DNA from: Anderseniella sp.
GTDB lineage: Bacteria; Pseudomonadota; Alphaproteobacteria; Rhizobiales; Aestuariivirgaceae
Direction of reading: 5' to 3'
Assembly: GCA_028289645.1 (NCBI GenBank)
Contig: JANQOK010000017.1
Coordinates: 248,001 to 312,000 of the forward strand
Length of the DNA: 64,000 bases
A program made the position numbers and the translations under genes. Position 1 is the first letter of the stretch. Each line of letters opens with the position of its first letter. Below the pieces are notes generated by a model. The model searched no databases. It was not told the DNA's origin and saw only the letters and a list, made by a program, of their open reading frames with translations. Below, in pieces: positions 33,721 through 41,985 of this stretch.

Positions 33721-34257
33721 TCAGTCCTGATCTATGGAGTCGCTGCCGCTGCTGCGCCAGCAATCGACAACATCATTGTTGATCAGGCGGACAGCGGTGC
33801 AAATCGCCTGCAGGCCAACCGACACGGCAAACACAACGATCGTCGATTTCAGAATGAAGATGGCGGGAATGCCTCCGGCCTGCCTGGATCCCTCCAGCGT
33901 CGCCCACGACCGCGCCACGTAGGGAAACCCGAACCAGCCAATCACCGCAGCAACCGGCAGAACGAAGAACACCAGGCCAACAATGTCTATGCGCCGCCGC
34001 ATCGCCGCGCTGAGGTTAGCGTAAATCACGTCGACCCGGACATGTTCATTGAGTTGCAACACATAGGCAGCGCCAAGCATGAACAGTGTCGCATGGCAGT
34101 AAATGACCGCTTCCTGAAAGGTGATCAATCCGTAGCTGAACACGTAGCGCACCAGGACGGAAACCATCTGGAACAGCATCATGGCCAGTGCGCACCATGC
34201 GGCGGCCTGTCCGAGTGCCTTGCTGGCGGTTTCAATCCTGTTGATGATCGCTTTCAT
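33721..34257 (-). CDS. TRAP transporter small permease (DctQ type)
   Basis: A 178-residue, four-helix membrane protein that pairs with the large permease. FQMVSVLVRYVFSYGLITFQEAVIY and the LQLNEHVRVDVIY loop are typical of DctQ proteins. Gene order P-Q-M on the minus strand, with eight bases to the large permease and 84 to the receptor gene, supports a single three-part transporter. Confidence 0.92.
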   Translation of the reverse strand: MKAIINRIETASKALGQAAAWCALAMMLFQMVSVLVRYVFSYGLITFQEAVIYCHATLFMLGAAYVLQLNEHVRVDVIYANLSAAMRRRIDIVGLVFFVLPVAAVIGWFGFPYVARSWATLEGSRQAGGIPAIFILKSTIVVFAVSVGLQAICTAVRLINNDVVDCWRSSGSDSIDQD

Positions 34258-34341
34258 GCGCGCCTTGCCGGGAATGCCGCAGGGCAGGGGAGGCCCAGGC
34301 TCCGGCCCGAAACATCCCCTGCAATCTTTTCTATTGCCGGG

Positions 34342-35436
34342 TCAGGCTTTCATAGCCATTGAACGCGCTGCCAGGTAGGCCTGTTCAGATTGTTCGGTCC
34401 AGTTTGCCGCTTCGGCCAGGAATGCCATATAGCTGTCATAGACCTTCTTTGTTTTGGGATCCGCCGCGGCGGCTTCAGCAAGCACCTTCCTGGACGCCAC
34501 TCCCAGTGCTTTCATCACCTCGTCCGGATATGACCTGAGCTGGACATCATGCTCTTTGAGGAGGATGTCGAGCGAGCGGGAGTGATTGGCAATGAAGTCT
34601 GCAGGGTTCATGACGTTTTCCTGGGCGGCCGCCAGTTGAATGACGCGCTTGTCGGCTGCTGACAGATCGTCCCACAATTGCAGGTTTACACCGAGACTTT
34701 CGGCCGAGGTGGGTTCCTGAAAACCGGGATTGTAGAAATACTTGGCAGCCTTGTAGAAGCCGAAACCAAGATCGATCCATGGCCCGGCCATTTCTGCCGC
34801 GTCGACGGCGCCGGACTGCAGTGCGGCGAAGATTTCGCCGCCGGGCAGGGTAACTGCGGCCCCGCCGACCTCCTCGATCACCTTGCCGCCGAAGCCGGGG
34901 ATGCGCATCTTCAATCCCTTGAGGTCTTCAACGGAGTTGATTTCCTTGTTGAACCATCCGCCCGCCTGGCAGGAGCTGTTGCCGGCCATGAACGCTTTCA
35001 CACCGTAACCGGCGCTGAGTTCCTCCCACAGTTCCTGGCCGCCGCGATGGTAGACCCAGGCATTGTGCTCCGCAGTGGTCATGCCGAAGGGAACGCCGGC
35101 GAAAAAGTTGAAGGCGCTGGTCTTGCCCTGCCAATAGTATTCAGCGGCGTGGTACATGTCGGCGGTGCCGTTGGCGACAGCATCGAAGGCCTCGAACGGC
35201 GGTACAAGTTCGCCGGCCCCGAACACTTTCACGTTGAGGCGGCCATCGCTGGCTTCTGTTATTGACGCGGCAATGCGTTCTGACGCCGCGCCAAGGCCGG
35301 GGAATTTTTTCGGCCAGCCGGTGACCATTTTCAGCTCACGCTTGCCTTGCGCAATGGCCGGGGCGGCGAGTGGTGCGGCAGCGATGGAGACGGCACCAGC
35401 TGCAACGAATTTACGTCTCGTGGTATTGATGGTCAT
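34342..35436 (-). CDS. TRAP solute receptor (DctP type, TakP-like)
   Basis: A 364-residue periplasmic receptor with a twin-arginine signal (TTRRKFVAAGAVSIAAAPLA). The stretches AGELVPPFEAFDAVANGTADMYH, KGLKMRIPGFGGKV and LPGGEIFAALQSGAVDAAEM match the 2-oxoacid-binding TakP group, including the arginine of KMRIPG that clamps the ligand carboxylate. So a carboxylate, perhaps a 2-oxo acid, is the probable substrate. It starts 15 bases after the LacI-type regulator gene and is presumably under its control. Confidence 0.9.
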   Translation of the reverse strand: MTINTTRRKFVAAGAVSIAAAPLAAPAIAQGKRELKMVTGWPKKFPGLGAASERIAASITEASDGRLNVKVFGAGELVPPFEAFDAVANGTADMYHAAEYYWQGKTSAFNFFAGVPFGMTTAEHNAWVYHRGGQELWEELSAGYGVKAFMAGNSSCQAGGWFNKEINSVEDLKGLKMRIPGFGGKVIEEVGGAAVTLPGGEIFAALQSGAVDAAEMAGPWIDLGFGFYKAAKYFYNPGFQEPTSAESLGVNLQLWDDLSAADKRVIQLAAAQENVMNPADFIANHSRSLDILLKEHDVQLRSYPDEVMKALGVASRKVLAEAAAADPKTKKVYDSYMAFLAEAANWTEQSEQAYLAARSMAMKA

Positions 35437-35451
35437 GAGATCCTCCCTGGA

Positions 35452-36492
35452 TCATTCTTTGGTTGGTGGTTGTTGCGGGAATGACGTATTCGCCGTTGTT
35501 CCGCGGATGATCAACTCGGTTCCGAAGCGAACCAGCTGTGGCTCTGCTTCGCTGTTTTCGATAGTGCTGATGAGGGCTTCAACCGTTGCAGACGCCATGG
35601 CATCCAGCGGTTGCTTCATGGTGGTTATGTCAAATACGTCCCATCCAGACATTTCGATGCCGTCAAACCCGGTCACCCAGATGTCGTCCGGCACCTTTGC
35701 CCCGGCCGCCTTCAGTCCACACATGACGGCAAACGCGATGACATCGTTTCCGCATGCGATTGCGTCGGGAGGGCAGGGCTGGGACATCATCTCGATGGCA
35801 AGTTCGCGGAAATTGTTATGGGCGAAATCTGAACTGGCGTAATAGTTGTCCGGCAGCTCGATGCCGGCATGATGCAATCCTTGCCGTAAGCCCGCTTCGC
35901 GGTCGGCCAGCGTGCTGCGGTCGAGTGGCCCGTTGATGATGGCTATCCGCTTGCGGCCGGCGGCTATGAGATAGTCGGCCATGGTCCTTGCACCTTCCAG
36001 ATTGCTGCAGGCAAACTGGTTGAAGCTGGCGCCGTCGATGTGTCGGTTTATGCAGGCAATCGGCATTCCGGTTTGCTGGGCAGCTTCAAGGGCGGCGGAC
36101 TGGTGCCCTGCCGCGGTGAAAATGAGACCGTCAATGACCCGCTGGCGAATAGCATTGAGAACTCCGTCTTCACCTTCCGTATCAGTGTTCCAGACAACCA
36201 TGCGCTTGCCGCGCGCCGTTAGTTCGTCGCCGAGATGGAGCAGGACTTCGGGTACAATTGGATTTGTAATGCGTGAGACGACCACGCCGACGGTGCCGCT
36301 TAACCTGGTTTTCATGGCCTGCGCGAACGCATTGGGCCGGTAGTTCAGTTTCTCGATCACCTCAAGCACGCGCTGTCGGGTTTCTTCCCGCACATTGCTG
36401 TTGCCGGACAGCACGCGAGAGACCGTCGCTTGGGACACCCCGGCATGGCGCGCAATGTCATTGCTGTTAAGCTTCTGTGAATACGTATGCAT
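35452..36492 (-). CDS. LacI-family transcriptional regulator
   Basis: A 346-residue repressor: N-terminal helix-turn-helix (NDIARHAGVSQATVSRVLSG), hinge helix NYRPNAFAQAM, and a sugar-binding-like effector domain (GVVVSRITNPIVPEVL ... DIWVTGFDGIEMSG). It heads the minus-strand series receptor - small permease - large permease - two hydrolases with short gaps. Its own start codon lies inside a palindrome that repeats a perfect operator 64 bases upstream, so autoregulation is likely. An in-frame ATG at 36525 is less likely. The effector is unknown but is probably the TRAP substrate or its product. Confidence 0.92.
   Translation of the reverse strand: MHTYSQKLNSNDIARHAGVSQATVSRVLSGNSNVREETRQRVLEVIEKLNYRPNAFAQAMKTRLSGTVGVVVSRITNPIVPEVLLHLGDELTARGKRMVVWNTDTEGEDGVLNAIRQRVIDGLIFTAAGHQSAALEAAQQTGMPIACINRHIDGASFNQFACSNLEGARTMADYLIAAGRKRIAIINGPLDRSTLADREAGLRQGLHHAGIELPDNYYASSDFAHNNFRELAIEMMSQPCPPDAIACGNDVIAFAVMCGLKAAGAKVPDDIWVTGFDGIEMSGWDVFDITTMKQPLDAMASATVEALISTIENSEAEPQLVRFGTELIIRGTTANTSFPQQPPTKE
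36478..36491. promoter_or_regulatory. LacI-type operator overlapping the regulator start
   Basis: TGAATACGTATGCA, a one-mismatch copy of the palindrome at 36541-36556, covering the start codon of the LacI-family gene. The centre-to-centre distance to the other site is 64 bases, about six helical turns, suitable for looping by a LacI-type tetramer or for cooperative dimers. Confidence 0.65.
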
Positions 36493-36540
36493 TTTGAACC
36501 GAAAGGTGTGCACGGCAGCGAACACACGGACAAATAGTTT

Positions 36541-36556
36541 ATGAATACGTATTCAT
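36541..36556. promoter_or_regulatory. LacI-type operator (perfect 16-bp palindrome)
   Basis: ATGAATACGTATTCAT is a perfect even palindrome with a central CG step, the hallmark of LacI-family operators. It lies about 50 bases upstream of the regulator start and probably overlaps its promoter. Confidence 0.75.
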
Positions 36557-36574
36557 GCTAATGACAGCCGATAC

Positions 36575-36589
36575 TGTGAGTCAATCACA
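36575..36589. promoter_or_regulatory. inverted repeat upstream of the LacI-family gene
   Basis: TGTGA-GTCAA-TCACA. It resembles a CRP site but has a five-base instead of six-base spacer, so CRP binding is doubtful. Confidence 0.25.
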
Positions 36590-36702
36590 AAGTGAGTGTC
36601 CAGGGTCGGGTTGGCGTGCCGGCGAGCGTCGAGGATGCGTGAAAATGCCGGTTTGGGCAGGTTCGCCAGTCGATGACTGCAGGTATCTGTTCGCTTGCTA
36701 TG

Positions 36703-37689
36703 TCAGTTGACGGCCTTGGTCTCCGCCAGGATCTTGCGGTGCGTTTCCTTGCCGGAAATCCAGTACTGCATGAGCGTGTCGCCGGTGGCAAACTGGCCGC
36801 GCAGGCTGTTGGAGTTCATGTAGTCCTGCCATTCCTTAGACTCGTAAACCGCCTGAAAAATCTCCCGGTAAAATGCAATTACGTCGGGAGACAGGCCGGG
36901 CGGCCCGACAATGGACCTCTGCATGAAATAAGTCATGTCTTGACCCAGTTCCGCGAAGGTCGGCACGTCCGGATACTGATCCAGCCGTTCCGGTGTGAAG
37001 GCGGCGATCGGGCGCGACTTGCCCTGCCTGTAATACTTGTCCTGTTCGGACGGATTGTTCACCGTGGAGTTGGCTTTGGCCTCGATCAGTTCCTTGGCCA
37101 CCGCACCGCCGCCTTTGAACGGCTTGTACGCCATCTTCAGGTTGTAGGTCTGGTTCAGCAGGTCGGTCAGCAGATTGTCCTCGCCGCCCTTGCCAGTGCC
37201 GGCCATCAGCCACTGCGGACCCTTGGCCGAAGCCTGCTTGATAAACTGATCGAGATCCGAAATGCCGCTGTCACTGGTCACCCAGAGCAAAAAAGTATCT
37301 TCGGCCATGCGTGCGATGGGGGCAAATGTCTCGATGTCGATACCCAGCTTGGGCTGGCGCAGTGGCGTGGTGAAAAAGCTGTTGAGTGTCACCATCACCA
37401 CATGCGGATTGCCCGAGTTGGCTTTCATGTACTGAAGTGCATCGCCGCCGGAATTTCCCGGCATGTTTACCGGCTCGAACGGGACTGGCGACATCTCTTC
37501 GTCATTGATGATCTGGATGAACCTGCGTGCCATCTTGTCGGCGCCGCCGCCTTTGCCCGCCATAATGACCAGCTTGACCGGCTGTTCCGGATACCATTCA
37601 GCGGCAGCCTGACCGGCGGTCGCAATTACGAGGCTGAACACTGTCGCTGCAATCAGGCTGAGACGTGAAAAGAGACGGAATGAATACAT
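36703..37689 (-). CDS. tripartite tricarboxylate transporter receptor (TctC/Bug family)
   Basis: A 328-residue periplasmic receptor: signal peptide (LSLIAATVFSLVIATAGQAAA), then YPEQPVKLVIMAGKGGGADK and PGNSGGDALQYM, the Bug-family ligand loops, and PPGLSPDVIAFYREIF near the C-terminus. TctC proteins deliver carboxylates to TctAB permeases. No tctA or tctB is in the window, so this is an orphan, as most Bug proteins are. It lies 54 bases after the TAXI receptor gene and upstream of the LacI gene, all on the minus strand. A GTG at 37701 is an alternative start. Confidence 0.88.
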   Translation of the reverse strand: MYSFRLFSRLSLIAATVFSLVIATAGQAAAEWYPEQPVKLVIMAGKGGGADKMARRFIQIINDEEMSPVPFEPVNMPGNSGGDALQYMKANSGNPHVVMVTLNSFFTTPLRQPKLGIDIETFAPIARMAEDTFLLWVTSDSGISDLDQFIKQASAKGPQWLMAGTGKGGEDNLLTDLLNQTYNLKMAYKPFKGGGAVAKELIEAKANSTVNNPSEQDKYYRQGKSRPIAAFTPERLDQYPDVPTFAELGQDMTYFMQRSIVGPPGLSPDVIAFYREIFQAVYESKEWQDYMNSNSLRGQFATGDTLMQYWISGKETHRKILAETKAVN

Positions 37690-37743
37690 GGCGAGGTTCA
37701 CAATAATCTGGTTGGTTGGTTGTAAGCCGGGCGGATGGGGGCG

Positions 37744-38898
37744 TCACTGGTTGGCAGTGCCAGTGTTGACCCAGTCCTTGAAGCCCTTGAAAATCTCCTC
37801 AGCGTCGGTTTTCGAAATCTCCCCCGCGACACGAATGTTCGCTTCAGCAAGGTATTGCGTGAAGGCGGCTCTGAGGTCAGCAGCGCTGCAGCTGCCGAAG
37901 TCTCTGGCAACGACCGGTTTAGGTGCGGCATCAACTGCCGCCTTGACTCGAATCCAGTTGTCGAGACGGGCTGCCATGTTGAACTCCTGCCACTTCGGGT
38001 GGTTGGGGCGCTTCTTCAGTTCAGATGCCTTGGGGAAGAACTGGTTGACGAATTTTGACACCTTTCGATAGCGCTTGGTGTCCTGTTTCCAGTTGAAGGC
38101 CAGGAGCACGTTCTGTACGGACACCGTTGAGATGCTCTTGCCGGCCGGGATCAGTCCGGGGTAATCGCCGGCCCCGATCGTTGCCGGTATGTAGTCGGGC
38201 ATTTTCTCAAGGTCGATGGGCACCGGCAGCAGCCGCAGCCCGGTCTTCGGCAGGTTGGCGTACATTCGCACCGGTTTTCCCGACACGCTGATAACCGCGT
38301 CCAACTCGCCTTTCTGGAGTTTCAGCAACGCCAGGGCGTAGTCATCATACACAGGTGTATATTGAATATTGGCCGCTCCGAAGATGGTCCGTGCGGAGTA
38401 GTCGCCGCTGCCGTCTTTCGGGCCAACGCCAATCCTGCCGCCAGCAAGGTCCTGTATCTTCGACTTCTTGTCAGATGCCAGCAGGTGGACTTCTTCATTG
38501 AACAGCTTGGTCACGTAGGCGACACGGCGCTCAAGCTTTGGAAATGTGTTTTCGGCCCTGATCCTCTCGAGCGTGTCGAGTGACACAATGGCCAGATCGA
38601 TGTCGCGCAGGAACAAAAGGTCGGAAATGTTCTCCGCGCCGCCGCGGCCCGAAATTGTCATCAGCCTGAGGCCGTCATCACGTGCCAGCAAGGTGGCGAT
38701 TTCGGATGCAGCCCGGAACGAGGTGCTGTTGACGTCCTCGGCGACGACCCGGATTACATTGTCGGCTGCCTGCTTGCGCAGTTTCCACTCGGCGGCCGTG
38801 GTGGCTTGTTGAGAATATGCGCCAGGGGCCAGCAAAGTGAGAAAGAAAGTGAGGAAAATCAGTATGGTAGCTATTGACAGCGGGTATCTTTTCGCCAT
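37744..38898 (-). CDS. TAXI-family solute receptor with C-terminal extension
   Basis: A 384-residue exported receptor of the TAXI branch of TRAP systems: signal peptide (IATILIFLTFFLTLLAPGAYS), then AAEWKLRKQAADNVIRVVAED, GRIGVGPKDGSGDYSARTIF and GELDAVISVSGKP. TAXI receptors are usually about 320 residues and partner a fused QM permease, which is absent here. The extra C-terminal part contains LRAAFTQYLAEANI and EEIFKGFKDWVN, similar in pattern to the tails at 27129 and 29765. ATG at 38898 is preferred over an upstream in-frame start at 38943. Confidence 0.82.
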   Translation of the reverse strand: MAKRYPLSIATILIFLTFFLTLLAPGAYSQQATTAAEWKLRKQAADNVIRVVAEDVNSTSFRAASEIATLLARDDGLRLMTISGRGGAENISDLLFLRDIDLAIVSLDTLERIRAENTFPKLERRVAYVTKLFNEEVHLLASDKKSKIQDLAGGRIGVGPKDGSGDYSARTIFGAANIQYTPVYDDYALALLKLQKGELDAVISVSGKPVRMYANLPKTGLRLLPVPIDLEKMPDYIPATIGAGDYPGLIPAGKSISTVSVQNVLLAFNWKQDTKRYRKVSKFVNQFFPKASELKKRPNHPKWQEFNMAARLDNWIRVKAAVDAAPKPVVARDFGSCSAADLRAAFTQYLAEANIRVAGEISKTDAEEIFKGFKDWVNTGTANQ

Positions 38899-39165
38899 GA
38901 CGAACCTTTCATCCACATACCAGCAGCGCAAGGCCCCCGGCACTCTCGAAACCGCCCCTGTCCGCTCGTTAGATCAAACGTGCCGTCGGGACGGACATTC
39001 GCTTTAGGAAGTGACCTTAGTTTGCGGATTTCGCGTCATAAATTAGGCGAAAACACGGTCAAGAAAAGGCGAACCCGGTTTCGCGCCTCGTGGTAAACTA
39101 GACTGAACGATGCTCGCTTAAGCATTGCTCAGGCGCGCAGATCGGCAAACAGGTGAGGAACTCAC

Positions 39166-39807
39166 ATGGCAAATTCGTCAACGCCGAAACGCAACGTGAT
39201 CGAAGGCCGCGCGGCGCTGATCGTCATCGATATTCAGGCCAGCACGTTCATTGACAGCAGCGACACGCGAGCCATTGACAACATGCCGGGCTACAAGGAG
39301 CGGATGGCGCAAGCACGGGTTGCCATCGATGCAGCGCGTGAAAACGAGATACCGGTGATCTTTATTCAGGAAGTGCATCGCCCGGATTTGATCGACTTCG
39401 GCCGTGAGCTTGATGGTGATGAGGACGTGCACTGCCTTGAGGGCGATCCGGGCACCGAGATTGCCATACTTGAGATGGGGTTCGTGGCAACGGACTACCT
39501 GATCAGAAAAAGGCGATACTCGGCCTTCTTCGGCACGGACTTTGAGATATTGCTGCGAGGGCTGAAGATAGACACACTGCTGCTGTGCGGAGGGCTGACG
39601 GATGTGTGTGTGCATTACACATTTGTCGATGGCCATCAGTCAGATTACTTTTGCCGGGTTATTGAGGATTGTGTCGCCGGATCCAGCCTCGAGGCACATG
39701 AGGCCTCGCTGCGGGCCATGGAGTATCTGCAGTCAGGGGCACGCAGAACGTCGGCGGAAGTGGTCGCGGCAATGAAGGCCGCTACACAATTGCGTGTTCC
39801 GGCATGA
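39166..39807 (+). CDS. cysteine hydrolase (isochorismatase-like)
   Basis: A 213-residue isochorismatase-superfamily hydrolase. The catalytic set is Asp22 (LIVIDIQAS), Lys115 (LIRKRRYSAF) and Cys148 (LTDVCVHYT). Members hydrolyse amides such as nicotinamide, N-carbamoyl compounds or ureidoacrylate, or isochorismate in cysteine-free branches; the substrate here is open. A GAGGAA-type ribosome-binding site precedes the ATG. It is divergent from the TAXI receptor gene. Confidence 0.88.
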   Translation: MANSSTPKRNVIEGRAALIVIDIQASTFIDSSDTRAIDNMPGYKERMAQARVAIDAARENEIPVIFIQEVHRPDLIDFGRELDGDEDVHCLEGDPGTEIAILEMGFVATDYLIRKRRYSAFFGTDFEILLRGLKIDTLLLCGGLTDVCVHYTFVDGHQSDYFCRVIEDCVAGSSLEAHEASLRAMEYLQSGARRTSAEVVAAMKAATQLRVPA

Positions 39808-39925
39808 TGGCTCGCCATGACATCTTCCCTTCACAAGGAGAAGCATTATGATGCCTGGCAAACTCATGTGCGCAAGCGTGTGACCAACCCGGGGGATGTA
39901 AAACACCTGTCACGGAAGGTCGGAA

Positions 39926-40354
39926 ATGAAAACAAGATTGTTGATGGCAGCACCGATGGTGCTGTTGGCTGGTGGAATGTTTATGGCCGGGGGCGTGTTG
40001 GCCCCTGATGCGGCACACGCGGCCAAGTCCTGCGGTTTTGGATGGGCGAAGCCGGGCAAGTACAAGGTGTCGGGCAATTTCCGGGGCCGGGTGGAGTCAA
40101 CATCGGCCCGCCTGACGACCGATTGCAGGGTGTCGCTGCAAATTCCCGGTGTGTTTACTGGTGGCCGGGTCAAAAGGTCCGGCAAGTGCCTCCGATTTGC
40201 CCTGAAAGTGGAGGGTCAGCGCAAGGTGTTCTTTGCCAAATGGTGCAACACCTATGGCCTGGTGCCCTGGAAAGGCAAAAACATTCGGGCTGAAATCAAA
40301 CGGATTTCCGTTGAAGCTCCGAGCGTGCGTCCGAAGACCAACTTCAATAATTGA
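39926..40354 (+). CDS. exported basic protein of unknown function
   Basis: A 142-residue protein with a signal peptide (KTRLLMAAPMVLLAGGMFMAGGVLA) and a lysine/arginine-rich mature domain with four cysteines (SCGFGW, TDCRVS, GKCLRF, KWCNTY), which could form two disulfides in the periplasm. Tryptophan and glycine content suggests a small beta-barrel. No family recognised. GGAAGG-type ribosome-binding sequence precedes the ATG. Confidence 0.65.
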   Translation: MKTRLLMAAPMVLLAGGMFMAGGVLAPDAAHAAKSCGFGWAKPGKYKVSGNFRGRVESTSARLTTDCRVSLQIPGVFTGGRVKRSGKCLRFALKVEGQRKVFFAKWCNTYGLVPWKGKNIRAEIKRISVEAPSVRPKTNFNN

Positions 40355-40492
40355 TCTTGGCGTCAGTTGGTGTGTGACCGGATGGCTTCACGCAACGGTA
40401 CCGTGCGGCTGTCCGTATATTTGGCAACGATCTGCCTGGGGTTCGCGTGAACGGATGCTTCATTCGACGGAGCAATCGTTGAATCGACAACA

Positions 40493-40513
40493 TTACAAAT
40501 GTCAATTTTGTAA
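40493..40513. promoter_or_regulatory. inverted repeat upstream of the aminotransferase gene
   Basis: TTACAAA-TGTCAAT-TTTGTAA: perfect seven-base arms, 21 bases overall, in an AT-rich spot about 120 bases before the aminotransferase start. The form fits a dimeric repressor or activator site, but no regulator gene is adjacent. Confidence 0.45.
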
Positions 40514-40634
40514 ACAACAAGGTTTTCATATTGACCCGGTTTGGCTCGGGTTTTGTTTCCGCATGACATAGACACGAAGGTGACGAAAAGCCGTTTCTGC
40601 GGCGAAGGCATTGCCGCGCACTGGAGGAAGCATC

Positions 40635-41834
40635 ATGAAAACCGGTCAATCTCACCTGTTCATCCCGGGGCCAACAAATATACCGGATCGAGTACGCCGC
40701 GCAATGAACGTCCCGATGGAAGACATGCGGGCGCCGGATTTCGGTGACCTTACACTGCCGTTGTTTGCCGGCTTGAAGCGGGTGTTCCAGATGAATTCGG
40801 GGCGGGTGTTCATGTTTCCCGGTTCCGGTACCGGTGCCTGGGAAAGTGCCATCACCAACACGCTGAACCCCGGTGACAAGGTGCTGATGTCCCGGTTCGG
40901 GCAATTCAGTCATCTGTGGGTTGATATGGCGGAACGGCTGGGCCTCGACGTGCACTGCCTCGATGTGGAGTGGGGCAAGGGCGTTCCGGTCCTCGAATAT
41001 GCGAAAATTCTCGATGCCGACAAAAACCACTCCATCAGGGCCGTCTTTGTTACCCAAAACGAAACGGCGACCGGCGTGACGTCAGATGTTGCCGGTGTAC
41101 GCGCGGCGCTGGAATCGACCGGCCATCCGGCAATGCTGTTTGTTGACGGTGTCAGTTCCATCGGATCCATCGACTTCCGTTTCGAGGAATGGGGCGTCGA
41201 CCTGGCCGTGGCCGGATCGCAGAAGGGCTTCATGCTGCCGGCCGGCTTGTCGATGCTGGGTGTCAGTGATAAGGCGCTTGAAGCATCCAAAACCGCAACC
41301 ATGCCCAGGTGCTATTTCTCTTTCGAGGATATGCTCAAACTGAACGATGACGGTTACTTCCCCTATACGCCACCAACGCAATTATTTCACGGGCTCCGTG
41401 AGGCGCTGGCGCTGATTGAGGCGGAGGGGTTGTACAACGTATTTGCCCGCCACAAGCGGCTTGCGGAAGGGGTCCGCAGGGGCATCGGAGCCTGGGACGG
41501 CTGCCGGTTGTGCGCGCACTCTCCACAATGGTATTCAGACACCGTATCGGCAATTGTGGTGCCGGAAAGCATTGATGCGCGCGATGTCATCAAGTTTGGC
41601 TACGAACGCCATCGCACCAGTTTCGGAACAGGCCTCAGCAAGGTCATGGGCAAGGTGTTCCGCATTGGCCACCTGGGCGATCTGAACGAGGTCATGTGCC
41701 TGTCTGCTCTTGCCTCCGCGGAAATGGCACTGCGTGATGCGGGCGCCAAGATTGAGTTCGGATCCGGGGTCGCAGCTGCCCAGGCGTGGTACGAGTCCAG
41801 CAGGGTGGTGGAACTGGGCGTCGCAGCCGAGTAG
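40635..41834 (+). CDS. class V aminotransferase, serine/aspartate/alanine-glyoxylate type
   Basis: A 399-residue PLP enzyme of the serine-glyoxylate aminotransferase group, close in pattern to SgaA and BhcA. FIPGPTNIPDRVRRAM opens the protein, PGSGTGAWESAITNTL forms the phosphate-binding region, FVDGVSSIGSIDF holds the PLP-pairing aspartate, and VAGSQKGFMLPAGL contains the Schiff-base lysine. It would use glyoxylate as amino acceptor; the donor is undecided. ATG at 40635 follows GGAGGA. No bhcB, bhcC or bhcD is adjacent. A strong terminator follows. Confidence 0.88.
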   Translation: MKTGQSHLFIPGPTNIPDRVRRAMNVPMEDMRAPDFGDLTLPLFAGLKRVFQMNSGRVFMFPGSGTGAWESAITNTLNPGDKVLMSRFGQFSHLWVDMAERLGLDVHCLDVEWGKGVPVLEYAKILDADKNHSIRAVFVTQNETATGVTSDVAGVRAALESTGHPAMLFVDGVSSIGSIDFRFEEWGVDLAVAGSQKGFMLPAGLSMLGVSDKALEASKTATMPRCYFSFEDMLKLNDDGYFPYTPPTQLFHGLREALALIEAEGLYNVFARHKRLAEGVRRGIGAWDGCRLCAHSPQWYSDTVSAIVVPESIDARDVIKFGYERHRTSFGTGLSKVMGKVFRIGHLGDLNEVMCLSALASAEMALRDAGAKIEFGSGVAAAQAWYESSRVVELGVAAE

Positions 41835-41877
41835 CAATATCAAATCCCAACAGCCATTGCTCTAGAGTGGCATTTGG

Positions 41878-41917
41878 AACGGGCCGACAACCATTCAGGT
41901 TCGGCCCGTTTCTTTTT
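41878..41917 (+). terminator. Rho-independent terminator after the aminotransferase gene
   Basis: A ten-base GC-rich stem (AACGGGCCGA with TCGGCCCGTT) around a 13-base loop, followed by TCTTTTTG, about 45 bases after the stop codon. Confidence 0.88.
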
Positions 41918-41985
41918 GCTTGGCAGCAGGGCCGGTTTCAGAGAAGTATCCCGGCAGGGTATGGCTGGTTCAAGGGGTTTGGCCA

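Noticed and set aside
36575..36589. CRP site upstream of the LacI-family gene
   Set aside because: TGTGA and TCACA arms are present but the spacer is five rather than six bases.
39817..40008. 63-codon plus-strand frame before the exported basic protein
   Set aside because: Overlaps the signal-peptide region of the better-supported gene at 39926 and has no matching start signal.
40635..41834. Beta-hydroxyaspartate cycle (BhcA) assignment for the aminotransferase
   Set aside because: Sequence is compatible, but none of the dehydratase, aldolase or iminosuccinate reductase genes is adjacent, so the neutral glyoxylate-type call is kept.
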